A stretch of 64,000 nt of DNA from AV69 sp963742315. Lineage in GTDB: Bacteria; Verrucomicrobiota; Verrucomicrobiia; Chthoniobacterales; UBA10450. Below the pieces are notes generated by a model that was not told the origin of the DNA, did no database searches, and saw only the letters and a program-made list of their open reading frames with translations. Within the stretch, counting starts at the first letter, position 1. Each line of letters opens with the position of its first letter. The DNA is taken from assembly GCA_963742315.1 (NCBI GenBank), contig CAVULE010000004.1, positions 118,306 through 182,305 of the forward strand. The letters are read 5' to 3'. Made by a program: the position numbers and the translations under genes. Shown here piece by piece: positions 7,778 through 17,583 of the stretch.

Positions 7778-10231
7778 TTATTCTGTGCGCAAGGCGACGA
7801 TGGGATCGACACGCGACGCGCGGCGCGCCGGCAGCCAGGCGGCCAGGAAAGCAACCAACGAGATCAAAATTACGATGGCGCTGAATGTAAGCGGGTCCCA
7901 GGCGCTAACGCCGAAGAGTAGGCTGTTCAACAAGCGGGTGGCGGCAAATGTCCCGACAAGTCCTATGACAATGCTGATGGCGACCATGGTCATAGCTTGA
8001 CCAATAACCAATTTAAAAATGTTGGATTGAGCGGCACCGAGCGCCATCCGAATTCCGATCTCGTTGGTTCGCTGAGCCACGGAATAAGCCATGACGCCAT
8101 AAATTCCGATCGCGGTCAGGACGAGTGCGCTGCCGGCAAAGATCGACAACAACAGTGCATTGAAACGCGGGCGCGCCAGGGTGCGCGCAATGTAATCATC
8201 AAAGACGCGCACGCTCATCAACGGAATCGAGGGATCGATCGCAGCGAGCTCTTTGCGAATGGCAGAAGTCAGCGTAGACGGATCGGAAACACTAATGCGG
8301 ATGACGAGCGACATGATGTCGAAAGGGATTTGAGTTCGAGGCAAATACATCTCGGGAGAATCCTCATTCTTAAGCGAGAGGTGCTTTACGTTTCCAACGA
8401 CACCGATGATTTCCCTCATTTTGTCGCCGCTATTATCGGCGGCGAAACCGGGCGTGATCCGTTTACCGATCACGTTCTGACCGGGGAAAAATCGGGCGGC
8501 AAATCGCTCGTTCACGATCACTACCGGCGGCGAATTGAGTTGCTCGGTTTGATCGAAAGCGCGCCCTTGCTTCAAAGGGATGCCCATCGTCTTGAAATAA
8601 TCGGTGCCGATGACGCGAGCCGGCGCGCCTGCGCGTTGTCCTTCGGGGAGCGGATGTTCCTCAATATCGAAGTCTGTGACCATGTTGCTGCCACTCAACG
8701 GCAGAGGAATGATCGCGCTGGCGGATTCCACTCCGGGCAAAACGCGAAGACGCTCCAAAAAGCGATCGTAAAACGCAATGATGTTTTCGTTCCTTGGATA
8801 ACCAGCGCTCGGTAATTGGATACTAGCGGTAAACAGACGGTCTGAGCGAAACCCGGGCTGGACGCGGCCAAGCCGGGCAAACGTTTGAATCAAAAGGCCC
8901 GCACAAATTAAAAGAACAAGTGCGAGCGCGACCTCACCCACCACGAGGCCATTGCGTAACCGAGCCTTGTGTTCGCCCGCGCCAGTCCGCGTTCCCGATT
9001 TCAGCGAAGCGTTTAGATCGACATTTGATGCCTGCCAAGCCGGCACCAGGCCGAAAATAATTCCCGTACTTAACGAAACTAAAGCCGTAAATGCGAGCAC
9101 GACGCCGTCGAGCCGGATATCGGTGATTCGCGGAATGTTTTGCGGTACGGCTTTGATCAGCGCGTCGGTCCCCCACTGTGCGATCAGTAATCCGCAAAGC
9201 CCACCGAGACCGGCGAGGATCACGCTTTCGGTCAGTAACTGGCGAATGATACGACCACGACTGGCGCCCACCGCAGCACGCAATGCCATCTCTTTTCCAC
9301 GCACCGAGGCGCGAGCGAGGAGAAGATTGGCGACGTTCGCATTTGCAATCAGCAAGACACAGACAACCGCGCCAAAGAGAACATACAACGCAGCGCGAAC
9401 ATCTCCGACCAGCTCTTCACGCAACGGTTTGAAGCGCACCCCAAAATAAGAATTCGTTTTCGGATATTGTTTTTCGAGATTGGCTGCGACCGTCGAAAGA
9501 TCGGCTTGCGCCTGTTCGATCGCAATTCCCGGCTTCAGGCGTGCAATTGCTTGAAGACTATGGCTGCCGCGCTCCTCAGTTTGCGGCTTCGAGCCATCCG
9601 TCGTGGACGCATCTTCGGCAATCGTAACGTAGAACTCGACCGGATCGCTTTGGATCGGATATTGAAAACGCGGCGGCATCACACCGATGACCGTGTGCAG
9701 ACGACGGTCGAGCTCGATGGTACGGCCGAGCACGTTAGGATCTCCGCCAAAATGTTGCCGCCAGAAGTCGTCGCTCAGGATCACTTTGAATCCGCCGGGC
9801 CCGCCGCCGCCACGCTCATCGTCGCGCGAAAACGTTCGGCCGATCGCCGGTTTGATTCCAAGAACGTCAAAAAATTCCGCACTCGCTTTAACTCCGTGCA
9901 AACTAACGGCGCCCTGTTCGCCAGTGAGGGCAAATGCGCGGTCACGAAAAATCGCGGCGCTCGCCAAGGTGTGGTTTTGGTCCCGAAAGTCGAAGAAATC
10001 CGGATAAGAAAGAGAACCGAGCATGGTTTGCTCTTTATTGCGGGTATCGGTCATTCCAAAGGCGACCAATTGGTGCGGCGCTTGAAACGGAAGAGGCTTG
10101 AGCAGGAGCGCGTTGACCACGCTGAAGATTGCCGTGTTGGCCCCGATACCCAACGCGAGTGTAAATATCGCAACGGCAGTAAAGCCCGGCGCCTTTGCCA
10201 GCATTCGCAATGCAAATCGAATATCGTTCAT
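7778..10231 (-). CDS. ADOP-family ABC transporter permease 2
   Basis: Paralogue of the neighbouring permeases, 817 residues, with the same double MacB-PCD/FtsX plan. The N-terminus MNDIRFALRMLAKAPGF is followed by LALGIGANTAIFSVVNALLL. The middle FtsX block contains MALRAAVGASRGRIIRQLL, and the C-terminal block contains AQRTNEIGIRMALGAAQ and ends PARRASRVDPIVALRTE. I chose the ATG at 10231. A longer frame back to 10360 would overlap the end of permease 3 and adds a non-family sequence. The 13-base gap upstream and 6-base gap downstream indicate one transcript for the array. Confidence 0.9.
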   Translation of the reverse strand: MNDIRFALRMLAKAPGFTAVAIFTLALGIGANTAIFSVVNALLLKPLPFQAPHQLVAFGMTDTRNKEQTMLGSLSYPDFFDFRDQNHTLASAAIFRDRAFALTGEQGAVSLHGVKASAEFFDVLGIKPAIGRTFSRDDERGGGGPGGFKVILSDDFWRQHFGGDPNVLGRTIELDRRLHTVIGVMPPRFQYPIQSDPVEFYVTIAEDASTTDGSKPQTEERGSHSLQAIARLKPGIAIEQAQADLSTVAANLEKQYPKTNSYFGVRFKPLREELVGDVRAALYVLFGAVVCVLLIANANVANLLLARASVRGKEMALRAAVGASRGRIIRQLLTESVILAGLGGLCGLLIAQWGTDALIKAVPQNIPRITDIRLDGVVLAFTALVSLSTGIIFGLVPAWQASNVDLNASLKSGTRTGAGEHKARLRNGLVVGEVALALVLLICAGLLIQTFARLGRVQPGFRSDRLFTASIQLPSAGYPRNENIIAFYDRFLERLRVLPGVESASAIIPLPLSGSNMVTDFDIEEHPLPEGQRAGAPARVIGTDYFKTMGIPLKQGRAFDQTEQLNSPPVVIVNERFAARFFPGQNVIGKRITPGFAADNSGDKMREIIGVVGNVKHLSLKNEDSPEMYLPRTQIPFDIMSLVIRISVSDPSTLTSAIRKELAAIDPSIPLMSVRVFDDYIARTLARPRFNALLLSIFAGSALVLTAIGIYGVMAYSVAQRTNEIGIRMALGAAQSNIFKLVIGQAMTMVAISIVIGLVGTFAATRLLNSLLFGVSAWDPLTFSAIVILISLVAFLAAWLPARRASRVDPIVALRTE

Positions 10232-10244
10232 ATCGATCGGAGAG

Positions 10245-12659
10245 TTATTCTGTTCGGAGCGCGATGATCGGATCGACGCGTGAAGCGCGGCGCGCCGGCA
10301 ACCAGCAGGCGAGCAGGGCGATAACAAAGAGCAAAGAAGATACTGCGCCGAAAGTCCCAATGTCCGTTGCGCTCACGCCGAAGAGCAGACTTGAAATTAG
10401 TCTCGTTAGGCCAAATGAACCAGCCAGACCAAGACCGACGCCGACCATCGTCAGCAACATTCCCCGCCCAATGACTAGTTGCAGCACGTCGCGTCGTTGC
10501 GCGCCGAGCGCCATGCGAATTCCAATTTCACGCGTGCGTTGCGAGACCGAATAAGACATTACGCCATAGAGTCCGATCGAGGCCAGAGCGATCGCGATGC
10601 CAGCGAAAATGGTCAGAAGCGTCATGGTGAATTTTCGTTTCAACAATGTGCGCGCAATAGTGTCTTCCATGGTGCGCACATTCCCGAGTGCGACGTTGCG
10701 ATCGACACTCCAGACCGCATTCTGCACAGCTGGGAACAACGCGAGCGGATTGCCCGCGACGGGGCGCACCGCGACAAACATACGTGGCCATTTGCCTTGC
10801 CCGAGCGGTTGGTAAAGTTCGGCGCGTGGCGGCGTATCGAGCGCGAGATGCCGGATGTTTCCGGTCACGCCGACGATCTGCATCGTCTCGCTATCCTGCC
10901 CGAAGTTCGTGATGTATTTGCCGATCGGATCGTCGTTCGGGAACAGCATGCGGGCAGCGGCTTCGTTGATCACACAAACGCGCGCCGAGTTCGGCGTGTC
11001 CTGCTCGGTGAAAACGCGCCCTCGCAAAAGCGGAATGCCCATCGTGCGAAAATAGTCGCGCGTGCTGATACGAATGTCGGCGTCGTAGCTCTTTTCGCTG
11101 CCTAACAAGTTGAAAGAACGCCCGCTGTTTCCGCCGGAGAATGGCAAACGACTAACCCCGCCGACGCGAGCAACGCCTGGCAAGCTGCTGATGCGTTCCA
11201 CCACCTGCTGATAAAAATTGAGATTGCGCGCGTCATCTGACCCCGCCGGCAACCCGATATCAAAGACGAGCAGGTTGGCCGGAGTGAAACCGGGATCGAC
11301 TTTCATCAATTTGCCGAAGCTCTTGATCATGAGCCCGGCGCCAATAAGCAGAACAAGGGTAAGACCGACTTCAGTCGTGATTAGGACAGAACGGCTGCGA
11401 TTATGCGTGGCGGTGCTGCCGCGTTCGCCTTCGCGTAACGAATCGTTCGGATTGGCCGATGACGCTTGGAAGGCCGGTGTAAGACCGAAGATCACGCCGG
11501 TCAAAACAGAAACGATCAAACCGAAGAGAAGAACGCCGCGATCGATCGTCACCTCTTTGAAACTGTTCAAAACCGGCGGTGCCATCGCCATCAAAACCGG
11601 CATGGCCCAGACCGCGACTAAAATCCCAAGCGCGCCCCCGATGACTGCGAGCAAAATACTCTCGGTCAGAAGTTGCCTAACAAGTCGTCTGCGATCCGCA
11701 CCAAGCGCGGCGCGAATGGAAACTTCCCGCGCGCGGGCAGCCCCGCGCGCCAGCTGAAGATTGGCGATATTCGCGCAACCGATCAGCAAAAGAAAACCAA
11801 CTGCCGCGCCCAACATAATGAGCGCGGAGCGAATGCCGCTCACTTTGTCTTCCTGCAAGAGCGTGGCGGTCGCGCCTTGGCCCATGTTGTCGTTCGGATA
11901 ATCTTTTTCCAAACGCAACGCGATCGCGTCCATTTGTGCGCGCGCCTGTTGGACCGTCACGCCCGGTTTCATGCGCGCGAAAACATCGAGAAAATTGCTG
12001 TCGCGAATTTGCCGCGGATCCGCGGTCGGTCGCAAGGCATGCGTCGGCACACCGAAAGACGATGGCACCCAAAGTTCGCCGTAATCATCGGGGGAAAAAC
12101 TTGCCGGCATCACGCCGACGACGGTGTGCGCTTCACCGTCGAAACGAATCCCGCGCCCGATGATGTTGCGATCGCCACCGAATTTCCGATCCCACAAACC
12201 TTGACTGAGCACCACAACATTGGCACCGCCCGGTTGTTCATCGGCTGCTTGCAAAGTGCGGCCAATCAACGGCGCGGTTTCGAAGACGCGAAAAAAACTC
12301 GCCGTCACCATCGTCACGCGCAGGCGTTCCGGCGCGTCGCCTTCATCCAAATTTCCCTGCCAGCCACGCGCCGCTGCCATTGCTGCGAAAACATCGTTCT
12401 GCGCGGCCCAATCGAGATAGTTCGCGGGCGAAGTTGCGTCGGTCGGAATGTTCGTTGCGCGAACCGTCGGCGACAGCGTCACAAGTCGGTCGGCCTCGGG
12501 ATAAGGCAACGGGCGCAAGAGTACGCCGTTGATCACGCTGAAAATCACAGTCGTGCTGGCGATCGCGAGCATCAGCGCGACGACTGCGACGATGGTAAAA
12601 CCGAGATCTTTATGCAGCATGCGCAAGCCGTAGCGAATGTCGCGAAGAGTTGTTTCCAT
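10245..12659 (-). CDS. ADOP-family ABC transporter permease 3
   Basis: Full-length ADOP-type permease of 804 residues starting METTLRDIRYGLRMLHKD. The first membrane segment (IVAVVALMLAIASTTVIFSV) departs from the LALGIGANTAIF signature seen in the other copies, so this is the most diverged intact member. The first FtsX block has VSIRAALGADRRRLVRQLL, the second SQRTREIGIRMALGAQRRD, and the tail is PARRASRVDPIIALRTE. The extracytoplasmic domains include the DYFRTMGIPLLRGRVF motif typical of this group. It lies 22 bases after the frameshifted permease 4 and 13 bases before permease 2. Role and substrate unknown. Confidence 0.9.
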   Translation of the reverse strand: METTLRDIRYGLRMLHKDLGFTIVAVVALMLAIASTTVIFSVINGVLLRPLPYPEADRLVTLSPTVRATNIPTDATSPANYLDWAAQNDVFAAMAAARGWQGNLDEGDAPERLRVTMVTASFFRVFETAPLIGRTLQAADEQPGGANVVVLSQGLWDRKFGGDRNIIGRGIRFDGEAHTVVGVMPASFSPDDYGELWVPSSFGVPTHALRPTADPRQIRDSNFLDVFARMKPGVTVQQARAQMDAIALRLEKDYPNDNMGQGATATLLQEDKVSGIRSALIMLGAAVGFLLLIGCANIANLQLARGAARAREVSIRAALGADRRRLVRQLLTESILLAVIGGALGILVAVWAMPVLMAMAPPVLNSFKEVTIDRGVLLFGLIVSVLTGVIFGLTPAFQASSANPNDSLREGERGSTATHNRSRSVLITTEVGLTLVLLIGAGLMIKSFGKLMKVDPGFTPANLLVFDIGLPAGSDDARNLNFYQQVVERISSLPGVARVGGVSRLPFSGGNSGRSFNLLGSEKSYDADIRISTRDYFRTMGIPLLRGRVFTEQDTPNSARVCVINEAAARMLFPNDDPIGKYITNFGQDSETMQIVGVTGNIRHLALDTPPRAELYQPLGQGKWPRMFVAVRPVAGNPLALFPAVQNAVWSVDRNVALGNVRTMEDTIARTLLKRKFTMTLLTIFAGIAIALASIGLYGVMSYSVSQRTREIGIRMALGAQRRDVLQLVIGRGMLLTMVGVGLGLAGSFGLTRLISSLLFGVSATDIGTFGAVSSLLFVIALLACWLPARRASRVDPIIALRTE

Positions 12660-12681
12660 AGATTACTTGTTAGGTTGCTGT

Positions 12682-15106
12682 TTATTCCATTCGCAATGCC
12701 ACGATGGGGTCGACTCGGCTGGCGCGGCGCGCCGGAATCCAGCAGGCAAGGAATGTGGCGCTGAGAAGCACCGCTCCGACTTCAAGATAAATCCTCGGGT
12801 CGATGCCGCTGGCTTCGAAAAGGAGACGTTGCAGAAAGTGAGAGACGGCGATCGCGCCGACCAAACCAATGGCTGAGCCGACGAGAAGGAGCTGCATTCC
12901 GTGGGAAAGAATTAGGGTGAGAATTTGGGATGGACGCGCACCGAGCGCGAGACGGACACCGATTTCGCGGACGCGTTTGAGCGTGGTGTAAGCGAGAACA
13001 CCATACAGACCGATAGTGGCGAGGGTCAGCGCGAGTCCGGCGAAAACGGAGAAGAGAAAGCTGAGCAAACGTTGTGTGCCCCACGTTTCCTGGACGCGAT
13101 CGCTCATCGGGCGAACATCGAAGAGCGGCAACGCCGGATCGATTGAACTGATCGCATCCCGAATCGGTCGCTCCAACGTCACGAGACCAGATGTCGATCT
13201 TACGAAAAGCGTCAGACTGGTGCGCTGGACCTGGCCCAACGAACAATAAATCACCGGCAACGGCGCCATTTCATCAATGGCATGAAAGCGCATCGGCGCG
13301 ACGACGCCGACAATCTCGCTCGCGACATAGCCTTCTTCGTCATTGCCGGCATCGACCATCAGGCGTTTTCCGATTGGGTCCTCGCCCGGAAAAAATTTGT
13401 CCGCCATCGCTTGATCGACAACGATGACCCGCGGCGAATCTTTCGTGTCGCGCTCGTTCAATGTTCGGCCGCGCAATAATGGCGCTTTGAATGTCGAAAA
13501 ATAATCGCCCGCGACGACTTCGAGATCGGCGCTCAACGTGTCCGCGGCCGTCGGTTGCGGCGTGCCTTCGCGCCAGAATCCAGTTTGCCATCCACCCATG
13601 AGCGGCGCGTTCGAGCTTATCGCCACGCTTTGCACACCGGGAAGAGTTCGCACTTTGTCGAGCAACGTCTTGGCGAACATGTCGATCTTGTCGCGCGTGT
13701 TGTAAGTCTGCCATGGCATTTCCAGGCGCGCGGTCAGCATGCCGTGCGGTTCGTAGCCTAACGAGAGCGCCTGCAATCGCGAAAAACTCTTCAACACCAG
13801 CGCCGCCGCAATAAGTAACGTGAGCGTGAGCGCAATCTGACTAATGACGAGCCAATCGCGCGTTCTTTTGGCTGATGGCGCATCGCCGCTTCCTTGGGAG
13901 CCCGGCTTTCAAGGCCAGCTGAACGTCGGCCCGCGAACTTTGCCACGCCGGCCAAAGGCCGAAAAGCACGGCCGTGACCGATGCAACGACCAACGTGAAC
14001 ATCAACACCGGCAGATCGAATGGGATGTCCTGAAATCTGGAAGCACTTTGCGGCGCCAAGATCGACAACGCGTCCCGCGCCCAAAGTGCGATGAAAAATC
14101 CGAGCGCTCCGCCGACAATCGCGACGACGAAACTCTCGACTAAAAGCTGTTTCACAATCTGTCCGCGGCTCGCGCCCACGGCGGCGCGAATGGCAAATTC
14201 GCGCGACCGCGCTGCTCCGCGGGCGGCAAAAAGATTCGCCAGGTTCGCGCACGCGATCAGCAACACCAACCCAACCGCGCCTAACAACAACCCGAGATTC
14301 GTCCGATATTTGCCGACGATATTTTCGAGGAGCGGCGTGACGACGATCGTTTCACCCTTGTTCGTTTCCGGATACGCCTTTTCGAGTTGCGCGGCGATCG
14401 TTTTCATTTCGCTCCGCGCTTGATCGACCGTCACCCCGAGTCTTAGTTGGCCCCAGACAAACATCATCGGATGATGCGATCGATCCATCCACGCCGGATT
14501 ATTGCTTCGCCGCATCAATGAAAGCCAGACATCGGTATCCTGCGGCGAAGTCAGCTGCGGCGGCATCACGCCGATGATGGTGAAATTCTGATCGTGCAAA
14601 ACAATCGATTGCCCGATCGCTTTCGGTGAACGGTTGAAAACGCGTTGCCAGATTCTATCGCTAATGATCGCGACCGGCGGTGCGCCGACTTTGTCCTCGT
14701 CTTCGCTAAAGACACGGCCGATTTGCGGCGAAAGTCCGATGATATTGAAGAAATTCCGCGTCACCGATGCGGTTGAAACGCGCTCCGCTTCGCGACCGGG
14801 AATGCCGCTGAGATTGCGCGATTCTTTGTGGGTGCAGGCGAGATGCTCGAATGTCTTCGTCTCTTTTTGCCAGTCGAAATAATCCGGCAACGCGACGGAA
14901 AAATCCTGACCCGGTCCAGATGATTCGTTCAGCACCATGATGCGATGGGCCTGCGGATAGGGAAGCGGCCGGAGCAGGACGGAATTGATCATGCTAAAGA
15001 TGGCAGTGTTAGCGCCAATGCCGAGCGCCAGGGTCAAGACGGCGATGGCGGCGAAGGCTGGCTGTTTCGTCAGCGTTCGCAAGGCGTACCGAAAATCTCT
15101 TCTCAT
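12682..15106 (-). pseudogene. ADOP-family permease 4, split by a single frameshift
   Basis: The N-terminal half runs from the ATG at 15106 (MRRDFRYALRTLTKQPAF) to about 13903 and the C-terminal half continues in another frame to 12682 (ending PARRASRVDPIVALRME). Together they cover a complete ADOP permease. The break is at the CCC run at 13901-13903. On the coding strand the frame reads ALKAG then LPRKRR, whereas removing one G restores ALKAGSQGSGDAPSAKRTR and joins the downstream membrane segment. The lesion sits in the linker before the second half, where the fourth membrane segment begins. It may be a true mutation, a programmed slip (unlikely: no slippery heptamer seen) or a sequence error. 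Only 5 bases separate its start from the stop of permease 5. Confidence 0.85.
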
Positions 15107-15111
15107 CGCGT

Positions 15112-17583
15112 TTACTCCGAACGCAGCGCCACGATGGGATCGACGCGGGTGGCGCGGCGCGCCGGCAGCCAACACGCGACTAACGCCACACCTGCGAGCG
15201 TTATGATCGCGGCGAAGAACGCAGGCGGGTCCCAGGCACTGACGTTGTAAAGAAGACTGGCCAGCCCGCGTCCAGTCGAGACCGCGATGATTAATCCGAA
15301 GCCGAGGCCAATTCCGACCAATAACATTCCGTGACCAAGCACCAGCCGGAAAACATCCGCCCGATGCGCGCCGAGGGCGAGGCGAATGCCGAGCTCGCGC
15401 GTTCGCTGCGTAACGCTCAGCGCCATCACCCCGTAAAGTCCGATGCTAGCCAGACACAGGGCCAACCCGGCGAAGACGCCAAGAAGGATCATCGACAATC
15501 TTCGAGACGCCAGACTATCGGCGATGTTTTCGTCCATCGTCGCGATCTCGGACACGGCCTGTTCAGGATCGACTGATCCGATCTCACGCTTGATTGCGCT
15601 GACGAGCGAATGCGGATCCTGCCCATGCGCAGCGCGCACCATTAGAGTTTGATGCTTAGTTGGAAATTGGTCTGCACAAAAATACATGATGGACAATTTG
15701 CGAAGGTCGTATTGTTCGCCCGGCGCATGGTTGCGTGTGTGCGGTACCACGCCAACGATCGTGACCGGCACGCCAGTCTGATTCGGTTCGCCGATTGTCA
15801 CCGGATCGTCGATTTGTTTGCCGATTGGATCTTGTCCCGGGAAAAATCGTTGCGCCGCCAATTCATCGATAATCATCACGCGCGGGTGGTTGGCGATGTC
15901 TTGGGCGGTGAAAGTTCGTCCGCGCACGATCGACATCTCGAGCACCCGAAAATAATCGGGCGAAACGATGTTCATCTCGCTGATCGGTTCCTGTCCCGGT
16001 GGATCGGGCGGCGTCCCAGTGAGATGAAAGGAACTGTCCCATTCGTTGCTGTCGAATGGCGGGTCGCTGCAATTCGCCACTGCGCTGACTCCGGGCAGCA
16101 CTCTTAGCTTTTCAAGGAGTTGATCATAGAAGCGCGCGATCTTATCCGGCGAGTCGTAGCGCGCCGACGGCTCCGTGATCCTCATGGTTAAAACGCCGCG
16201 CGAATTAAATCCGAGAAAAACCTGTTGGGCGCGGCGAAAACTTTTCAAAGTCAAACCCGCCGCGGCGAGCAGCACGACCGCGAGCGCGACCTGTGCGATG
16301 ACCAGAACCGACCGCGCGCGCTGCCGCAATACGCCATCGCTGCTGCGCGCTCCACTTTCATGAAGATCGTTGGCCATTGAGGTAGTGTCGGACGCGCGAA
16401 GCGCGGGCCAGATGCCGACGAGCAACCCGGTGACGATCATGATTCCCATCGTCGCAATGAGCACGCTTGCATCGATGTTGGTCTCCTGAAATCGCGGAAC
16501 GTTGGCCGGAGAAATCGCTCGGATGAGATCGAGACTCCACCACGCGACAAGCAAACCGCTGCAGGCGCCGAACAGCGCGAGCAATCCGCTTTCAACCAGA
16601 AGATGCCGCGTCAATTGCGAACGGCTTGCGCCAAGCGCCGCGCGCACGACGAGTTCTTTCCGCCGCGCAATTCCGCGAGCCAGCTGCAAATTCGCAACAT
16701 TCGCGCAGGCAATCAGCAAGACGCAGGCGACTGCGCCGAGCAGAAGATAAAGTAGATGGCGGTATTCGCCGACGGAATATTCGAGCAGGAGTTTCGCTGA
16801 AATTTGTCGTCTGGCGTTTGAATCGGGAAAACGTTTGCTGAGGTCGGCAGCGATCGTGTTCAGCTCTGGAATGACTTGTTCGACAGTCACGTTTGGTTTA
16901 AGCCGGCCAACGCAAGAAAAACCCTCGTGATTTCCCCGCGAAAGAAAATCATGATCCGCGCGCAAATCCGCCAGCGGAATGAAAATATCGGCCTGGCGCG
17001 GAAAACGAACCCGCTCCGGAACAACGCCGATAATTTCGCGCGGAACGCCATCGATATTCAAACGTTGACCGAGCACGAGCGGCAGCGCACCGAAATGATT
17101 TCGCCAGAGCCGTTCGCTGATTAGCGCGACCTTGGCTGCGCCAGGCTGGTCGTCTTTTTCAATGAAATCGCGCCCGAGCCGTGGCGCGACCTGCAAGATC
17201 GACAAATAATTTGCCGTGACACGCGCTGCGCGAACGCGTTCCGGTGGCGAGGCGACATCGGCCGCGGAAAGATTGACGCCTTCCGGCCTAACAAGTGCAA
17301 GATCAGTAAAACTGCGCTGCCCCGCGCGCCAGTCGAGATAATTCAGGTAACTGACCGAGCCCGATTCGAATCCATTCGGTCCGGTGAATCGCTCGCGCAG
17401 CAAAATCAATTGTTCCGGATGCGGATACGGCAATGGCCGCAACAGGACGGCGTTTACGACACTAAAGATGGCGGTGTTAGCGCCAATACCGAGCGCCAGC
17501 GTCAAGACGGCGATGGCGGTGAAGGCCGGTTGCCTCGCCAGCATTCGCAAGGCATACCGAAAATCCCGGAGAAACGCATGCAT
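15112..17583 (-). CDS. ADOP-family ABC transporter permease 5
   Basis: Intact ADOP-type permease of 823 residues from the ATG at 17583 (MHAFLRDFRYALRMLARQ). The plan matches its neighbours: LALGIGANTAIFSVVNAVLL, a PCD domain, an FtsX block with LVVRAALGASRSQLTRHLL, a membrane segment (VALAVVLLAAAGLTLKSF), a second PCD with DYFRVLEMSIVRGRTF, and a final block with TQRTRELGIRLALGAHRAD ending PARRATRVDPIVALRSE. The sequence resembles permease 1 most closely, suggesting those two are recent duplicates. The frame stays open upstream of the chosen start into the last 39 codons of relic permease 6, which has no stop codon, so a fused reading beginning at 17700 is possible but probably not used. Confidence 0.88.
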   Translation of the reverse strand: MHAFLRDFRYALRMLARQPAFTAIAVLTLALGIGANTAIFSVVNAVLLRPLPYPHPEQLILLRERFTGPNGFESGSVSYLNYLDWRAGQRSFTDLALVRPEGVNLSAADVASPPERVRAARVTANYLSILQVAPRLGRDFIEKDDQPGAAKVALISERLWRNHFGALPLVLGQRLNIDGVPREIIGVVPERVRFPRQADIFIPLADLRADHDFLSRGNHEGFSCVGRLKPNVTVEQVIPELNTIAADLSKRFPDSNARRQISAKLLLEYSVGEYRHLLYLLLGAVACVLLIACANVANLQLARGIARRKELVVRAALGASRSQLTRHLLVESGLLALFGACSGLLVAWWSLDLIRAISPANVPRFQETNIDASVLIATMGIMIVTGLLVGIWPALRASDTTSMANDLHESGARSSDGVLRQRARSVLVIAQVALAVVLLAAAGLTLKSFRRAQQVFLGFNSRGVLTMRITEPSARYDSPDKIARFYDQLLEKLRVLPGVSAVANCSDPPFDSNEWDSSFHLTGTPPDPPGQEPISEMNIVSPDYFRVLEMSIVRGRTFTAQDIANHPRVMIIDELAAQRFFPGQDPIGKQIDDPVTIGEPNQTGVPVTIVGVVPHTRNHAPGEQYDLRKLSIMYFCADQFPTKHQTLMVRAAHGQDPHSLVSAIKREIGSVDPEQAVSEIATMDENIADSLASRRLSMILLGVFAGLALCLASIGLYGVMALSVTQRTRELGIRLALGAHRADVFRLVLGHGMLLVGIGLGFGLIIAVSTGRGLASLLYNVSAWDPPAFFAAIITLAGVALVACWLPARRATRVDPIVALRSE

